Positions 7,726 through 15,310 of a DNA stretch of 34,077 nucleotides are shown one piece after another. The translations under genes and the position numbers were made by a program. Every line of letters starts with the position of its first letter. The first letter of the stretch is position 1. The notes beneath the pieces are model-generated. The model had not been told where the DNA came from. It saw only the letters and a program-made list of their open reading frames with translations, and ran no database searches. Origin of the DNA: Halorhabdus salina (GTDB lineage: Archaea > Halobacteriota > Halobacteria > Halobacteriales > Haloarculaceae); NCBI RefSeq assembly GCF_013839425.1, contig NZ_JACDNP010000015.1:1-34077 (forward strand), written 5' to 3'.

Positions 7726-8958
7726 TTACTCCTCGTCGTCGGCAAGTGACTCCGTGACGCGGTTGGCCAGGCGCGACTGGAACCCGTGGTACTTTGCGAC
7801 GCCCGTAGCGTCGTCCTGCGTGATACTCCCGGTTACAGCCTCCTCGTTGAACGAGGCCGCCGACTCGCTGTACACCGAGTAGTCGGATTCACGCGAGACG
7901 GCCCGACAGTGGCCGCCTTCGAGTTTGACCGTTACCGTCCCCGTGACGCGGGATTGGGTCTGCTCGATGAATCCTTCGAGGTCTTTCACGAGGGGCGCGT
8001 CGATCAACCCCTCGTAGGCCTTTTCGGACCAGCGCTGATCGATGGAAGTCTTGAACTGGCGTTCTTCCTGGGTGAGGACGAGTCCTTCCAGAGCCTCGTG
8101 GGCCGTCAGCAGCACCGTCGCGGCTGGATGTTCGTAATTCTCGCGGACCTTCAGGCCGAGCATCCGGTCTTCCATCATGTCCGTCCGACCGATCCCGTGC
8201 GCGCCGGCGCGTTCGTTGAGTGCCTCGATGAGTTCGACCGAGCCGAGTGCCTCGCCGTCGACGGCCACAGCGGTGCCGTCCTCGAAGGTAATCTCGACGA
8301 GTTCGGCGTCTTTCCCGGAGGGATTGTCCGTCCAGAGGTAGATATCGTCCTCCGGGATCGTCGCGGGGTCTTCGAGTTCCGAGCCCTCGATCGAGCGACT
8401 CCAGAGGTTCGTGTCGATCGAGTAGCGACCGCCGGCCCCGCCCTCGACGGGCAGGCCCTTCTCCTCGGCGTACTCGTTCTCCCACTCGCGAGTGAGGCCG
8501 AGTTCGCGGATCGGCGCGATCACGTCCATGTCAGTGTCGCGCCAGACGGCCTCGAAGCGCAACTGATCGTTGCCCTTGCCAGTACAGCCGTGGGCGAGGG
8601 CGGTACAGCCCTGCTCGCTGGCGACGTCGGCGATCGCTTTCGCGATGACCGGGCGGGCGAGTGAGGTTCCCAGCGGGTAGCCCTGATAGTCGGCGTTGGC
8701 CTTCACCGCGTCGAGACAGAGGTCGGCGAACGCTTCCGTCGCGTCGACGACGTAGTGCTCGAGTCCGAGTGCCTCAGCGGTCTCTTCGGCCTCGTCGAAC
8801 TCGTAGTCGGGCTGGCCGACATCGACCGTGACGCCGATGACGTCGTCGTAGCCGTATTCTTCTTTGAGTAGCGGGACGCAGACTGTGGTGTCGAGCCCGC
8901 CCGAGAAGGCGAGTGCGACGGTACCGTTTCCGTTCTGTTGTGTCGTGGATTGTGTCAT
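7726..8958 (-). CDS. argG: Argininosuccinate synthase
   Basis: ATP-dependent condensation of citrulline and aspartate to argininosuccinate. It is 410 residues, normal for the family. The PP-loop ATP-binding motif SGGLDTT is near residue 19, and the GCTGKGNDQLRFE segment near residue 125 contains the citrulline/aspartate site. The start is ATG at 8958, followed by a short TQSTTQQNGNG linker. It is the first gene of the operon. Upstream there is a leader with inverted repeats (9052-9130), and a possible TATA element lies near 9165-9175 on the minus strand. Confidence 0.95.
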   Translation of the reverse strand: MTQSTTQQNGNGTVALAFSGGLDTTVCVPLLKEEYGYDDVIGVTVDVGQPDYEFDEAEETAEALGLEHYVVDATEAFADLCLDAVKANADYQGYPLGTSLARPVIAKAIADVASEQGCTALAHGCTGKGNDQLRFEAVWRDTDMDVIAPIRELGLTREWENEYAEEKGLPVEGGAGGRYSIDTNLWSRSIEGSELEDPATIPEDDIYLWTDNPSGKDAELVEITFEDGTAVAVDGEALGSVELIEALNERAGAHGIGRTDMMEDRMLGLKVRENYEHPAATVLLTAHEALEGLVLTQEERQFKTSIDQRWSEKAYEGLIDAPLVKDLEGFIEQTQSRVTGTVTVKLEGGHCRAVSRESDYSVYSESAASFNEEAVTGSITQDDATGVAKYHGFQSRLANRVTESLADDEE

Positions 8959-9051
8959 GTGCGTGACTGTCGGGTGAGAGATGACCGCCCCGGAACCCGA
9001 CGGTGGGCGGCGATGAGAACGTTCGAACGCGTGAAGAGAGTAGTAGTGACG

Positions 9052-9130
9052 GGCCTAACGGCCCCGTCGTCGGCGTCGAAGAAGGGAGACGGACCCACCG
9101 GTCTCGGAACCGTTTGCGTTGGACCGGTGG
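9052..9130 (-). promoter_or_regulatory. Inverted repeats in the argG upstream region
   Basis: A perfect 8-bp inverted repeat, CCACCGGT at 9095-9102 and ACCGGTGG at 9123-9130, encloses a 20-base loop. A second, smaller one (GGGCC/GGCCC with a TAAC loop) lies at 9052-9065. If transcription starts from the TATA-like element near 9165-9175, both fall in the untranslated leader of the arg operon. Regulatory function is inferred only from position. Confidence 0.3.
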
Positions 9131-9260
9131 ATCGGCGTCATGTACCCCGGAATATCCGGCATGCAGTACAAATATCTTCCGGGTTCGATCCTGGCGTGTG
9201 GGTCTCTGACGCGCCCGTTCCGGCATGGTTCTCTGCCATTCGGACCGGCGACTGCCACAA

Positions 9261-9270
9261 CGACTATTTG
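9261..9270 (+). promoter_or_regulatory. TATA-like element of the 9293 gene
   Basis: CGACTATTTG is centred about 27 bases before ATG 9293, the spacing expected for a leaderless haloarchaeal transcript. Confidence 0.55.
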
Positions 9271-9292
9271 GGTCGCCTGTGATCTAACACAC

Positions 9293-9472
9293 ATGAACCT
9301 CGATGTCGAAGACCTCTTGAAAATCGTCCTGGTCCTGGTGATCGTCCTCATCGCGCTCGAAATCGTCGGCATGGTCATCGAGGGGGTTGCGGGCCTTCTC
9401 GGCCCGTTCCGCCCGCTGCTCGGATTGATCATCGTCGTACTGATCGTCCTGTGGCTCCTCGACCGGATCTGA
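9293..9472 (+). CDS. Small hydrophobic membrane protein
   Basis: A 59-residue protein with an acidic start (MNLDVEDLLK), then two hydrophobic stretches at about residues 11-31 and 41-56 separated by a Gly/Pro-containing turn. It should form two membrane segments. It resembles short conserved haloarchaeal proteins of unknown function; I do not recognise a role. A TATA-like element 27 bases upstream supports ATG 9293 and a leaderless mRNA. It stands alone, divergent from the arg operon. Confidence 0.75.
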   Translation: MNLDVEDLLKIVLVLVIVLIALEIVGMVIEGVAGLLGPFRPLLGLIIVVLIVLWLLDRI

Positions 9473-9525
9473 GACGTTGTTGCCCAGTCCGGGTGTGGTT
9501 CGCCCGGCATTGATCGATCGGGGCG

Positions 9526-9533
9526 CTTATTCT
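9526..9533 (+). promoter_or_regulatory. TATA-like element of the 2'-5' RNA ligase-family gene
   Basis: CTTATTCT is centred about 26 bases before GTG 9556. This supports the GTG start and a leaderless transcript. Confidence 0.55.
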
Positions 9534-9555
9534 GCTCGATCTCTCCAGTCCAGAC

Positions 9556-10059
9556 GTGTACAGTCTGAACGTCCCGGTTCCCGCCGCGGTCGCACGCCTG
9601 GCGAGCGACCTGGCCCGGGAGCTTCCGCTGGCTCGGGAGCGGACCAGAGGCGAGCACACGCTGGTCCTCAAACGACTCGGCCAGGACCGGTCAGTGCCAC
9701 GCTTACGGGCTCAGATGCGGGAGTATCTGGCCGGACAGCAGCCATTCGAGGCACAGGTGACCGGCATCGACTACTTCGCCCAGGCGACGGATGGTCCCTC
9801 ACCGGTTGTGTATCTCACCGTCGAGAGTCCCGGACTCTGGGACATTCACGAGCAACTCGTCGAGCAGTTTTCACCAGTTGCGGGATTTGAGGGCGACGAC
9901 TACTCCCCGCACGTTACGATCGCCCGGGGCGGCGATCGGGACGCGGCCACCCGGTTGGCCGAACGCTCGATCGACCCGATCACCTGGACAGTCTCGCGAC
10001 TGACCGTTCGTGATGCCCGACGCGGTGAGCCGGCAAGCAGTGTGTCCCTCCCGGTCTGA
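9556..10059 (+). CDS. 2'-5' RNA ligase family protein (2H phosphoesterase superfamily)
   Basis: A 167-residue protein of the LigT/2H family, whose members cleave or form 2'-5' or cyclic phosphodiester bonds in RNA. The second catalytic motif is perfect, HVTIARG near residue 116. The first appears as HTLVLKRLG at residues 34-42, where Thr directly follows His instead of the usual His-x-Thr. I believe this variation is a feature of the haloarchaeal branch. The start is GTG 9556. It converges with the site-2 protease gene at 10089. RNA substrate and physiological role are unknown. Confidence 0.8.
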   Translation: MYSLNVPVPAAVARLASDLARELPLARERTRGEHTLVLKRLGQDRSVPRLRAQMREYLAGQQPFEAQVTGIDYFAQATDGPSPVVYLTVESPGLWDIHEQLVEQFSPVAGFEGDDYSPHVTIARGGDRDAATRLAERSIDPITWTVSRLTVRDARRGEPASSVSLPV

Positions 10060-10088
10060 TACGGACTGCTGTGACTGCTGCTGTGTGT

Positions 10089-11333
10089 TTACTCTCCGAA
10101 GCGGCGGTCCTCGTTGGAGACATCGTCCTCAGCCTCCCGAACCGTCGTCGGGATGTCCCTGCCCCCGAACGATCCTCCGCCAACGACCCGATCGCGGCCG
10201 CTCTGTTTGATGATGTCCAGGGCCGTCATCAGGTCTGTCCGGGTGAGCAAGCCAGCGAACTCGTCGGCCTCCATGACGAGTAGCCGGCCGATGTTGTTCT
10301 CCTGAAGGCGAGTCAGGGCTGCCATCGCGTCTTCGTCCGGTCCGATCGTCCGCAGGTCGGTCGTCATCACGTCCGAGACGGTGAAGGCTTCGCGTTCGAC
10401 TTCTCTGACGGCACGAGCGTCCTCTAAGGTCACTAGCCCGACGATCTCGTCGTTCTTGACGACTGGAAAGCCCGTGTGACGTTCACGGAACATCAGCTCC
10501 ATCAGCTCGGCGACCGACATATCCGTCTCGACCGACTGGACGCGATCGGCCGGCGTCATGACGTCCCGGACGGTCACGCCCTCGAAGGCCGCCTTCATGG
10601 TCGTCATCTGGGCTTCACTGGAGGCGCCGATGTAGATGAAGAAGGCGATCGCGATCAGAAACGGGCTGCCCCCACCGAACAGGCCGAACAGGCCCAACAG
10701 GAGGGCAAAGAGCTTCCCGACCTCGGCGGCGATCTGGGTCGCGCGGGCGTACGGTCGGTTCCGGGCCAGCAGCGCGCGAAGGACTCGACCGCCGTCCATT
10801 GGGAACCCGGGCAACATGTTGAAGATCGCCAGGGCGAGGTTCATCAGCGCAAAGTACCCGAGCAGGAACTTCAGCGACGCAATGCCGACCGCCTCACCCG
10901 TCGGGACGAGCCAGAAGCCGGCGTAGGAAATGCCGGCGAGGCCCACGCTGACGGCTGGCCCGGCGATCGCGATGAACAGTTCCTGCTTCCAGTCTTCTGG
11001 CATCTCTTCCAGTTGGGCGATGCCGCCAAACAGCCATAGCGTGATCGAGGAGATGGGAAACCCAAACCGCATCGCCACGACCGAGTGGCCGAGTTCGTGG
11101 AGGACGACGCAGGCGAAGAGGCCGACGGCCGCGGTGATCCCGAGCACGTACGGAAACGCACCCGTCGAGAGGGGTTCGACGGGAATGCCAGCCCCCCAAA
11201 CCTCGTTCATGAGTTCGACCGATTGTCCCACTTGCGCGCCGATGATCCAGGCAAACAGCGGGAGCACCAGCAGGAACGTGAAATCCAGCTGTATCGGGAT
11301 CCCGAAGGCGCTACCGATCCGGATGCGTCGCAT
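10089..11333 (-). CDS. Site-2 protease-like zinc metalloprotease with CBS domains
   Basis: A 414-residue M50-family intramembrane protease. The zinc motif HELGH is at residues 79-83 and the second metal-binding segment, NMLPGFPMDGGR, at about 172-183. Several hydrophobic segments surround them between residues 15 and 235. The C-terminal 160 residues form a pair of CBS domains (TVRDVMTPADRV and VSDVMTTDLRTIG mark their starts), which usually bind adenine nucleotides. The start is ATG 11333 (MRRIRIGSAFG, standard for this family). The frame stays open upstream, but a TATA-like CTTAAG at 11358-11363 fits a leaderless mRNA from 11333. Its substrate is unknown. Confidence 0.92.
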   Translation of the reverse strand: MRRIRIGSAFGIPIQLDFTFLLVLPLFAWIIGAQVGQSVELMNEVWGAGIPVEPLSTGAFPYVLGITAAVGLFACVVLHELGHSVVAMRFGFPISSITLWLFGGIAQLEEMPEDWKQELFIAIAGPAVSVGLAGISYAGFWLVPTGEAVGIASLKFLLGYFALMNLALAIFNMLPGFPMDGGRVLRALLARNRPYARATQIAAEVGKLFALLLGLFGLFGGGSPFLIAIAFFIYIGASSEAQMTTMKAAFEGVTVRDVMTPADRVQSVETDMSVAELMELMFRERHTGFPVVKNDEIVGLVTLEDARAVREVEREAFTVSDVMTTDLRTIGPDEDAMAALTRLQENNIGRLLVMEADEFAGLLTRTDLMTALDIIKQSGRDRVVGGGSFGGRDIPTTVREAEDDVSNEDRRFGE

Positions 11334-11357
11334 GTTCGGGGGTAGTCCTGGCAGCGT

Positions 11358-11363
11358 CTTAAG
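11358..11363 (-). promoter_or_regulatory. TATA-like element of the site-2 protease gene
   Basis: CTTAAG (palindromic core) is centred 27 bases upstream of ATG 11333 on the minus strand. Confidence 0.5.
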
Positions 11364-11378
11364 GCCCCGTGTCACGGC

Positions 11379-11774
11379 ATGTCGTCCTGGTGCGATCGGG
11401 TCCGAGACGTCGGGCGACACCTGGCAAGCATCCACGACGCGGGGTTTGTCCACGGCGATTCGACGACGCGGAACGTGCGAGTGGGCGGCGCGAGCGAAGA
11501 GAGCGCCGCCGACAGTGCAAGCGGTGACGGACGGAGCCGCGAGCAAGCCGACGAGCGAACTCACCTCATCGACTTCCGGCTCGGGTACTACACCGATCAC
11601 GCCGAGGACCACGCGATGGACCTCCACGTCTTCGCCTAGTCGCTCACCAGCACGGCCGACGATCCTGAGCAGTTGCGCTCGGCCGCCGAGGACGCCTACC
11701 GCGAGGCCGCGAGCGAAGGCGACGAGGACTTGGATCGACTCCGCGAGATCAAGGGGCGCGGCCGGTATCAGTGA
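11379..11774 (+). pseudogene. Decayed fragment of Bud32 (Kae1-associated) kinase
   Basis: One reading frame reads as the C-terminal half of Bud32, the small kinase of the KEOPS tRNA-modification complex, usually fused to Kae1 in haloarchaea. Recognisable pieces are RHLASIHDAGFVHGD, TTRNVRV, LIDFRLGYYTDHAEDHAMD, LHVF, and the terminal LREIKGRGRYQ. The frame is broken by TAG at 11637-11639, where family members have a Gln. The metal-binding DFG is changed to DFR, and the N-terminal half and Kae1 are absent. It is therefore a nonfunctional partial copy; an intact gene should exist elsewhere in the genome. Confidence 0.85.
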
Positions 11775-11833
11775 GTCCTATACATTATATACCCTAACAG
11801 AAAATTCATGGTCGGCAATCAAATAATGCTGTT

Positions 11834-12061
11834 ATGGGAAAAACACCAGTCGAAGAAAATTTCATCACTAGAATTGTATTAGGTCTTGTAGTAATTTTTG
11901 CGATGATCATTATGGGTGGTGCAGTTGGTGATATTATGTCTTCAATTAATGAATATGCAGTATGGCTTGGATTTACAATCGGTGCCATTTTCGTCTTCGT
12001 GATTTTCACTGCAGTGTACTACAATTATAGTCGATCATACATGGGATTCTCAACCGACTAG
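11834..12061 (+). CDS. Small membrane protein in an AT-rich islet
   Basis: A 75-residue protein with two strongly hydrophobic segments at about residues 12-33 and 42-62 and a Tyr/Ser-rich tail. I recognise no family. Codon use is strikingly AT-rich (for example ATT, AAT, GTA, TTT codons), unlike every neighbouring gene. TATA-like runs occur upstream near 11781-11795. It lies between the Bud32 fragment and the helicase, and its stop codon coincides with the point where G/C-rich coding sequence resumes. Transfer from a plasmid, virus or lower-GC halophile is likely. Confidence 0.6.
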   Translation: MGKTPVEENFITRIVLGLVVIFAMIIMGGAVGDIMSSINEYAVWLGFTIGAIFVFVIFTAVYYNYSRSYMGFSTD

Positions 12062-12115
12062 CTGGCGAAAGCCGTCTCCGAGCGACTCAAGTACCGCGGT
12101 TCCCGTAGTGAGGGT

Positions 12116-14200
12116 GTGTCCCAGCAGCTTTCGGCTGTCGATACGCTGTTCCTCCACGAGGACGGCGAGGACTTCCGGGTGGTCGTCCAGCAGGACGGAC
12201 AGCGGGTGCTTGGCGGTCGACTGGAAATCAAGGAGACCTCGGCCGGGCCCCGACCCGCCCGCCTTCGGGTCGAGCGTGGTAGCCAGGAGGATCTGCGCAG
12301 CCCCGACCAGTTCGTCGAACTGGCCCGTCGAGCCGACCGTATCCGCGTCTCCGAACAGACCTCCAGTCGTGGTCGACGGGTCGCTCGCGAGATGCTCGAG
12401 GCCTACCAACTCGAGGCGAAGGTCGTCCGGACCTGTCGGTACTGTGCCTCCGGTGGCGAGTACGCGCCGATCACGAGCGAGACCGCGATCGCCGCCGATG
12501 GCGACGACATCTGTCCGGACTGTGCGATCGCTGAACTCGAACGCGAACTCGCCTATCACGGGGATGTGACGGGGACTGCCCGCGATCGCCTCGAAGCGCT
12601 CTTACTCGAAGTCCAGGACCTAGAACGCATCAAGAACCTCCTCTCGGGCGAACTCGACCCGGAACTCACGAAGTTCGACGAGATCAGTGCGACGGTCGAA
12701 GACGTCGACCTCGTCCCGACGGACTCGTTGTCCCTCCATACGGGCATGCAACAGAAACTTGAATCGCAGTTCGACGAACTCCTGCCGGTCCAGAGCCTCG
12801 CCGTCGAACATGGCGTGACCGATGGCCAGGACCAACTCGTCGTCTCGGCGACAGCGACGGGGAAGACGCTCATCGGTGAGATGGCCGGGATCGATCGCGT
12901 GCTCAACGGGAAGGGAAAGATGCTGTTTCTCGTCCCGCTCGTGGCGCTGGCCAACCAGAAATATCAGGACTTTCAGGACGAATACGGCGACATCGTCGAC
13001 GTCAGTCTCCGCGTCGGGTCCAGTCGGATCCGGGGCGAGGGCGGTGGCTTCGATCCGAGCGCCGACATCATCGTCGGTACCTACGAAGGAATCGACCACG
13101 CCCTGCGGGTCGGCCACGACCTCGGCGAAATCGGGACGGTCGTCATCGACGAGGTCCACACCCTCGGCGAGGGCGAGCGTGGCCACCGCCTGGACGGCCT
13201 GATCTCCCGACTCAAGTACTACTGTGAGGAAGGTGGCGCGACGGCGGCCCGAGAGGGTCGCGGCGGTGGGACGAGCGACCCCGGCGATACCCAGTGGATT
13301 TACCTCTCGGCGACCGTCGGCAATCCGGGCTCGCTGGCGGAATCCCTCGAGGCCCAACTCATCGAGTTCGAGGAGCGCCCGGTCCCGATCGAGCGCCACG
13401 TCACCTTCGCCGACGACTACGAGAAGGTTGACATCGAGAACAAGCTCGTCAGGCGGGCCTTCGACTCGAAATCCTCGAAGGGGTATCGCGGCCAGACGAT
13501 CATCTTCACCAACTCCCGGCGGCGCTGTCACGAGGTCTCCCGCCGGCTGGAATACTCCTCGGCCCCCTATCACGCGGGCCTGGACAACAGCCGCCGCGGG
13601 AAGGTCGAGTCGATGTTCGCCGAGCAGGAACTGTCCGCCGTCGTAACGACGGCCGCTCTCGCCGCAGGCGTGGACTTCCCGGCCTCCCAGGTCATCTTTG
13701 ACTCCCTGGCGATGGGCATCGAGTGGCTGACCGTCCAAGAGTTCTCCCAGATGCTCGGGCGGGCGGGCCGGCCCGATTATCACGACAAGGGGACCGTCTA
13801 TCTGCTGGTCGAACCCGATGGCGTCTATCACAACAGTCAGGAGATGACTGAAGACGAGGTGGCGTTCAAGCTCCTCAAAGGCGAGATGGAGCCGGTCACG
13901 AGTCTCTATGACGAGAGCGCGGCCGTCGAGGAGACGCTGGCGAATATCGTCGTCGCGGGGAGTGGGGCCAAGCGACTCAACGAGCGGATGCTGGGGGAGG
14001 TTCCGACAAAGCACGCCCTCGGAAAACTCCTTGAGTACGAGTTCATCGACGGACTGGAACCAACGCCGATGGGCCGGGCCGTAACCCGGCACTTCCTCTC
14101 GCCCGATCGAGCGTTCCTGTTACTCGACGGGATTCGGAAGGGGATGGATCCCTTCGATATTGTCGCCGACGCGGAATTGGCTGACGACGAGGAACGGTAG
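12116..14200 (+). CDS. DEAD/DEAH-box helicase, Ski2-like, with zinc-finger N-terminus
   Basis: A 694-residue ATP-dependent helicase. A Cys pair at 107-110 (CRYC) and another at 133-136 (CPDC) probably bind zinc. Motif I is SATATGKT at 244-251, motif II DEVH at 345-348, motif III SAT at 398-400, and motif VI QMLGRAGRP at 545-553, typical of superfamily 2 Ski2-type enzymes. The first 100 residues form a separate domain. The only in-frame start is GTG 12116. Coding-like sequence continues in frame back to the TAG at 12059, so the original N-terminus may have been cut when the AT-rich islet arrived. A copy of its C-terminal tail occurs at 15243-15309. RNA or DNA substrate is unknown. Confidence 0.88.
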   Translation: MSQQLSAVDTLFLHEDGEDFRVVVQQDGQRVLGGRLEIKETSAGPRPARLRVERGSQEDLRSPDQFVELARRADRIRVSEQTSSRGRRVAREMLEAYQLEAKVVRTCRYCASGGEYAPITSETAIAADGDDICPDCAIAELERELAYHGDVTGTARDRLEALLLEVQDLERIKNLLSGELDPELTKFDEISATVEDVDLVPTDSLSLHTGMQQKLESQFDELLPVQSLAVEHGVTDGQDQLVVSATATGKTLIGEMAGIDRVLNGKGKMLFLVPLVALANQKYQDFQDEYGDIVDVSLRVGSSRIRGEGGGFDPSADIIVGTYEGIDHALRVGHDLGEIGTVVIDEVHTLGEGERGHRLDGLISRLKYYCEEGGATAAREGRGGGTSDPGDTQWIYLSATVGNPGSLAESLEAQLIEFEERPVPIERHVTFADDYEKVDIENKLVRRAFDSKSSKGYRGQTIIFTNSRRRCHEVSRRLEYSSAPYHAGLDNSRRGKVESMFAEQELSAVVTTAALAAGVDFPASQVIFDSLAMGIEWLTVQEFSQMLGRAGRPDYHDKGTVYLLVEPDGVYHNSQEMTEDEVAFKLLKGEMEPVTSLYDESAAVEETLANIVVAGSGAKRLNERMLGEVPTKHALGKLLEYEFIDGLEPTPMGRAVTRHFLSPDRAFLLLDGIRKGMDPFDIVADAELADDEER

Positions 14201-14218
14201 TCAGTAAAGAGAGCCGTC

Positions 14219-14668
14219 TCAGAGAGCGCCGACCTCGTCGAGGTAGTCGTAGATTTCCACGAGGAATTCCCGATACCGTCCCAGATCCTGCAGAGCGTCG
14301 TAGACGACATCCTGATCGAGCACGTCGCCGTACTCGTGAGCCAGGACGTTTCTGAACATGGCGGCTTCGGCCATCGACTCGGCCGTCTCGTCAGTCAGGA
14401 CGTCGATCTCGCCGAGTCGCCGCATCGTGGCGGCGTTCGATCCAGGTGCGTGCCCGTCGATATCACGCACCAACATCCGGGCGATGTCGATGCACGCCTG
14501 GCTCGACTTTTCGAGGCGGCGTTCGACGACGTCGCGCGTCTCCGGTCGTTCGCGGAATGACTCCCTGGATACCGACTGGTTCGCCACAAGAATCTCCAGA
14601 CACGTCTAGACGTATTCGGCCTTCTCGACGATCGTCTCCACCCGTTCTGGGTCGTGTGGATTCGACAC
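14219..14668 (-). pseudogene. hepT: HepT-type toxin (HEPN RNase, DUF86) with internal amber codon
   Basis: From GTG 14668, three bases after the mntA stop, the frame gives a good HepT of 149 codons, except that codon 21 is TAG (14606-14608). Changing that one base to GAG restores the frame. After it come ERRLEKSSQACIDIAR, a family hallmark, and the catalytic Rx4H motif in FRNVLAHEYGD. A GTG at 14587 could restart translation of the last 122 residues, keeping the Rx4H motif but losing the first helix. HepT proteins are tRNA/mRNA-cleaving or NMP-modified toxins paired with MntA. The gene is probably inactive or weakened. Confidence 0.85.
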
Positions 14669-14671
14669 GTC

Positions 14672-15142
14672 TCACCCACCCGTTTCGACGAGCCGGTCGA
14701 GGTTTTTGATCGTCTCGTCGAAGCGATCTCGTAACGTTCCCTCGGATCGGTGCTCGTCGACGCGCTCGGTGAACCGTTCCCGAAACTGCTCGATCCGATC
14801 GGCGCTGCCAACGAGGGCAGTCCCGTGTGTAAACGCCGCCCGACCGACGCGTGGCTCGATGTCGGAGACGAGCGCCAGGTCAAGGTCGTTGCGATCCAGC
14901 GCGACAGAGAGATCTGTCAGTAGCGAGAGGAACGCATCCGTCCGCTCGTCGACCCGTGGGTCGAACTCGACAACGATGTCGACGTCACTGGTCGGATCGG
15001 TCCGGCCGGTCACCTGCGAACCGAACAGGACAGCCACACGGACGGGATGATCGGCCAGCACCTCGCGGAGTCGGTCCGGATCAACCGGCCCGGAATCCGT
15101 CGGTTCGCCGGGATCATCCCCGTGGTCGGACCGTTCGCTCAT
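14672..15142 (-). CDS. mntA: MntA-type antitoxin (minimal nucleotidyltransferase)
   Basis: A 156-residue protein with the nucleotidyltransferase signature FGSQVTGRTDP followed by SDVDIVVEF, that is GSx(10)DxD at about residues 41-56. In the best studied MntA/HepT pairs this enzyme neutralises the HEPN toxin by attaching nucleotides to it. The N-terminal 25 residues are a low-complexity acidic leader. The gene lies directly upstream of hepT in the same operon. A TATA-like run near 15168-15180 lies about 30 bases before ATG 15142. The frame is intact, unlike its partner. Confidence 0.88.
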   Translation of the reverse strand: MSERSDHGDDPGEPTDSGPVDPDRLREVLADHPVRVAVLFGSQVTGRTDPTSDVDIVVEFDPRVDERTDAFLSLLTDLSVALDRNDLDLALVSDIEPRVGRAAFTHGTALVGSADRIEQFRERFTERVDEHRSEGTLRDRFDETIKNLDRLVETGG

Positions 15143-15242
15143 TGTGTTCGTATTAGCCAGCCGACGACAAACATATTAGGGTGGCTGAGATGTCACGGTG
15201 CCTTCGGTCCGACGCCACCTGGCTGAACGTCCGTTACGTCGG

Positions 15243-15309
15243 GAGCCGAAAAAGGATTGACCCCTTCGATATCGTCGCCGACGCGGAGTTAGTTGCAGAT
15301 CGCGAGTGA
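15243..15309 (+). pseudogene. Second copy of the helicase C-terminal tail
   Basis: In the plus frame this reads GSRKRIDPFDIVADAEL then VADRE and stop, closely matching the helicase end at about 14132-14200 (RKGMDPFDIVADAEL...). It has no start and no helicase body. It lies just before the convergent gene at 15311, which suggests it marks the original helicase end before the toxin-antitoxin module was inserted. Confidence 0.8.
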
Positions 15310-15310
15310 C

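Noticed and set aside
10089-11627. Longer 512-residue form of the site-2 protease
   Set aside because: The extra 98 residues overlap the Bud32 fragment on the other strand, lack family similarity, and the promoter lies within them.
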